5,754 bases of DNA, taken from the NCBI GenBank assembly GCA_945946745.1, contig CAMEWZ010000105.1:1-5754 (forward strand). Reading direction: 5' to 3'. Under the pieces are notes generated by a model. The model was not told the origin of the DNA. It was given only the letters and a program-made list of their open reading frames with translations, and did not search any database. This document shows positions 5,371-5,754 of this stretch, one piece after another. This DNA comes from an uncultured Clostridia bacterium. Its GTDB lineage: Bacteria > Bacillota > Clostridia > Oscillospirales > Oscillospiraceae. Within the stretch, counting starts at the first letter, position 1. Each line of letters starts with the position of its first letter. The position numbers and the translations under genes were made by a program.

Positions 5371-5754
5371 ATGATTGCGTACGGTGAAAACATTCAGGTT
5401 TTCTGTGGCAACTCCAACCCCGAATTCGCTAAGACCATCTGCAAAGAGCTGGGCATCGAACTGGGCAAGGCGGATGTGAAGCATTTTGCCGATGGCGAGG
5501 CTTCCGTCTCCCTCATTGAGACCGTCCGTGGCGCGGATGTGTTTCTGATTCAGTCCACCTGCAAACCCGTCAACGACCACCTCATGGAACTGCTGGTTAT
5601 GATCGATGCCTGCCGCCGGGCTTCCGCTGGCCGTATCACCGCAGTGATCCCCTATTTCGGTTACGCCCGCCAGGATCGCAAGGCCAAGTCCCGGGATCCC
5701 ATCTCCGCCAAGCTGGTGGCCAACATGCTCACCGCCGCCGGTGCTGACCGCATT
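5371..5754 (+). CDS. prs: Ribose-phosphate pyrophosphokinase (PRPP synthetase), N-terminal part, cut by window edge
   Basis: This cytosolic enzyme transfers pyrophosphate from ATP to ribose 5-phosphate, making PRPP for purine, pyrimidine, histidine, tryptophan and NAD synthesis. The first 128 codons are present, open to the window end; the family is usually a little over 300 residues. Visible: IQVFCGNSNPEFAK (8-21), the FADGE motif (42-46) of the ATP-binding region, ETVRGADVFLIQST (53-66), DHLMELLVMIDACRRASAGRI as a continuous block, then PYFGYARQDRK and RDPISAKLVANM, all characteristic of class I PRPP synthetase. The later metal- and PRPP-binding loops lie outside the window. The start is set by GAGGT (5358-5362), 8 nt before ATG, and the extended -10 promoter upstream. 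It is divergent from uvrA. Confidence 0.97.
   Translation, partial: MIAYGENIQVFCGNSNPEFAKTICKELGIELGKADVKHFADGEASVSLIETVRGADVFLIQSTCKPVNDHLMELLVMIDACRRASAGRITAVIPYFGYARQDRKAKSRDPISAKLVANMLTAAGADRI

Noticed and set aside
5311..5580. 89-codon minus-strand open frame across the start of prs
   Set aside because: It is antisense to a confidently identified prs and overlaps its leader. No domain or credible independent support is visible.

Overview
The window looks like a chromosomal segment of a GC-rich member of the Clostridia, most likely Oscillospiraceae/Ruminococcaceae-like. This rests on Gram-positive style GGAGG ribosome binding sites, the character of the RadC and PRPP synthetase proteins, G/C-ending codons in the genes with clearly AT-rich promoter regions, and a Spo0A-box-like element. 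The family assignment is inference from recognition, not from a search. There is no sign of a mobile element, CRISPR array, rRNA or tRNA.

Layout: (1) 1-293, minus strand: the N-terminal 97 codons of uvrB, running off the left edge. (2) 304-1005, minus strand: radC, ending 10 nt before uvrB, with its stop codon built into the uvrB Shine-Dalgarno, so the two are probably one translationally coupled unit. (3) 1006-1137: a divergent intergenic region with a plausible sigma-A promoter pointing right and two Spo0A-box-like repeats. (4) 1138-2205, plus strand: a soluble histidine-kinase-like protein with an intact ATP-binding domain but Ser where the phosphoacceptor His should be. (5) 2211-2241: a strong hairpin terminator in the 44-nt convergent gap. 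(6) 2250-5072, minus strand: full-length uvrA with its own extended -10 promoter. (7) 5073-5370: an AT-rich divergent promoter region. (8) 5371-5754, plus strand: the first 128 codons of prs (PRPP synthetase), running off the right edge.

UvrA and UvrB are partners in nucleotide excision repair, and RadC is a JAMM-motif protein historically linked to repair, so the left and centre form a loose DNA-repair neighbourhood. The kinase-like gene is inserted between the two uvr loci and is transcribed the opposite way. Prs is housekeeping nucleotide metabolism.

Most genes are ordinary. The part that deserves attention is the kinase-like gene: an orphan, membrane-free, His-less 'kinase' preceded by a perfect 0A box. 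That suggests, without proving it, a link to the Spo0A sporulation network.
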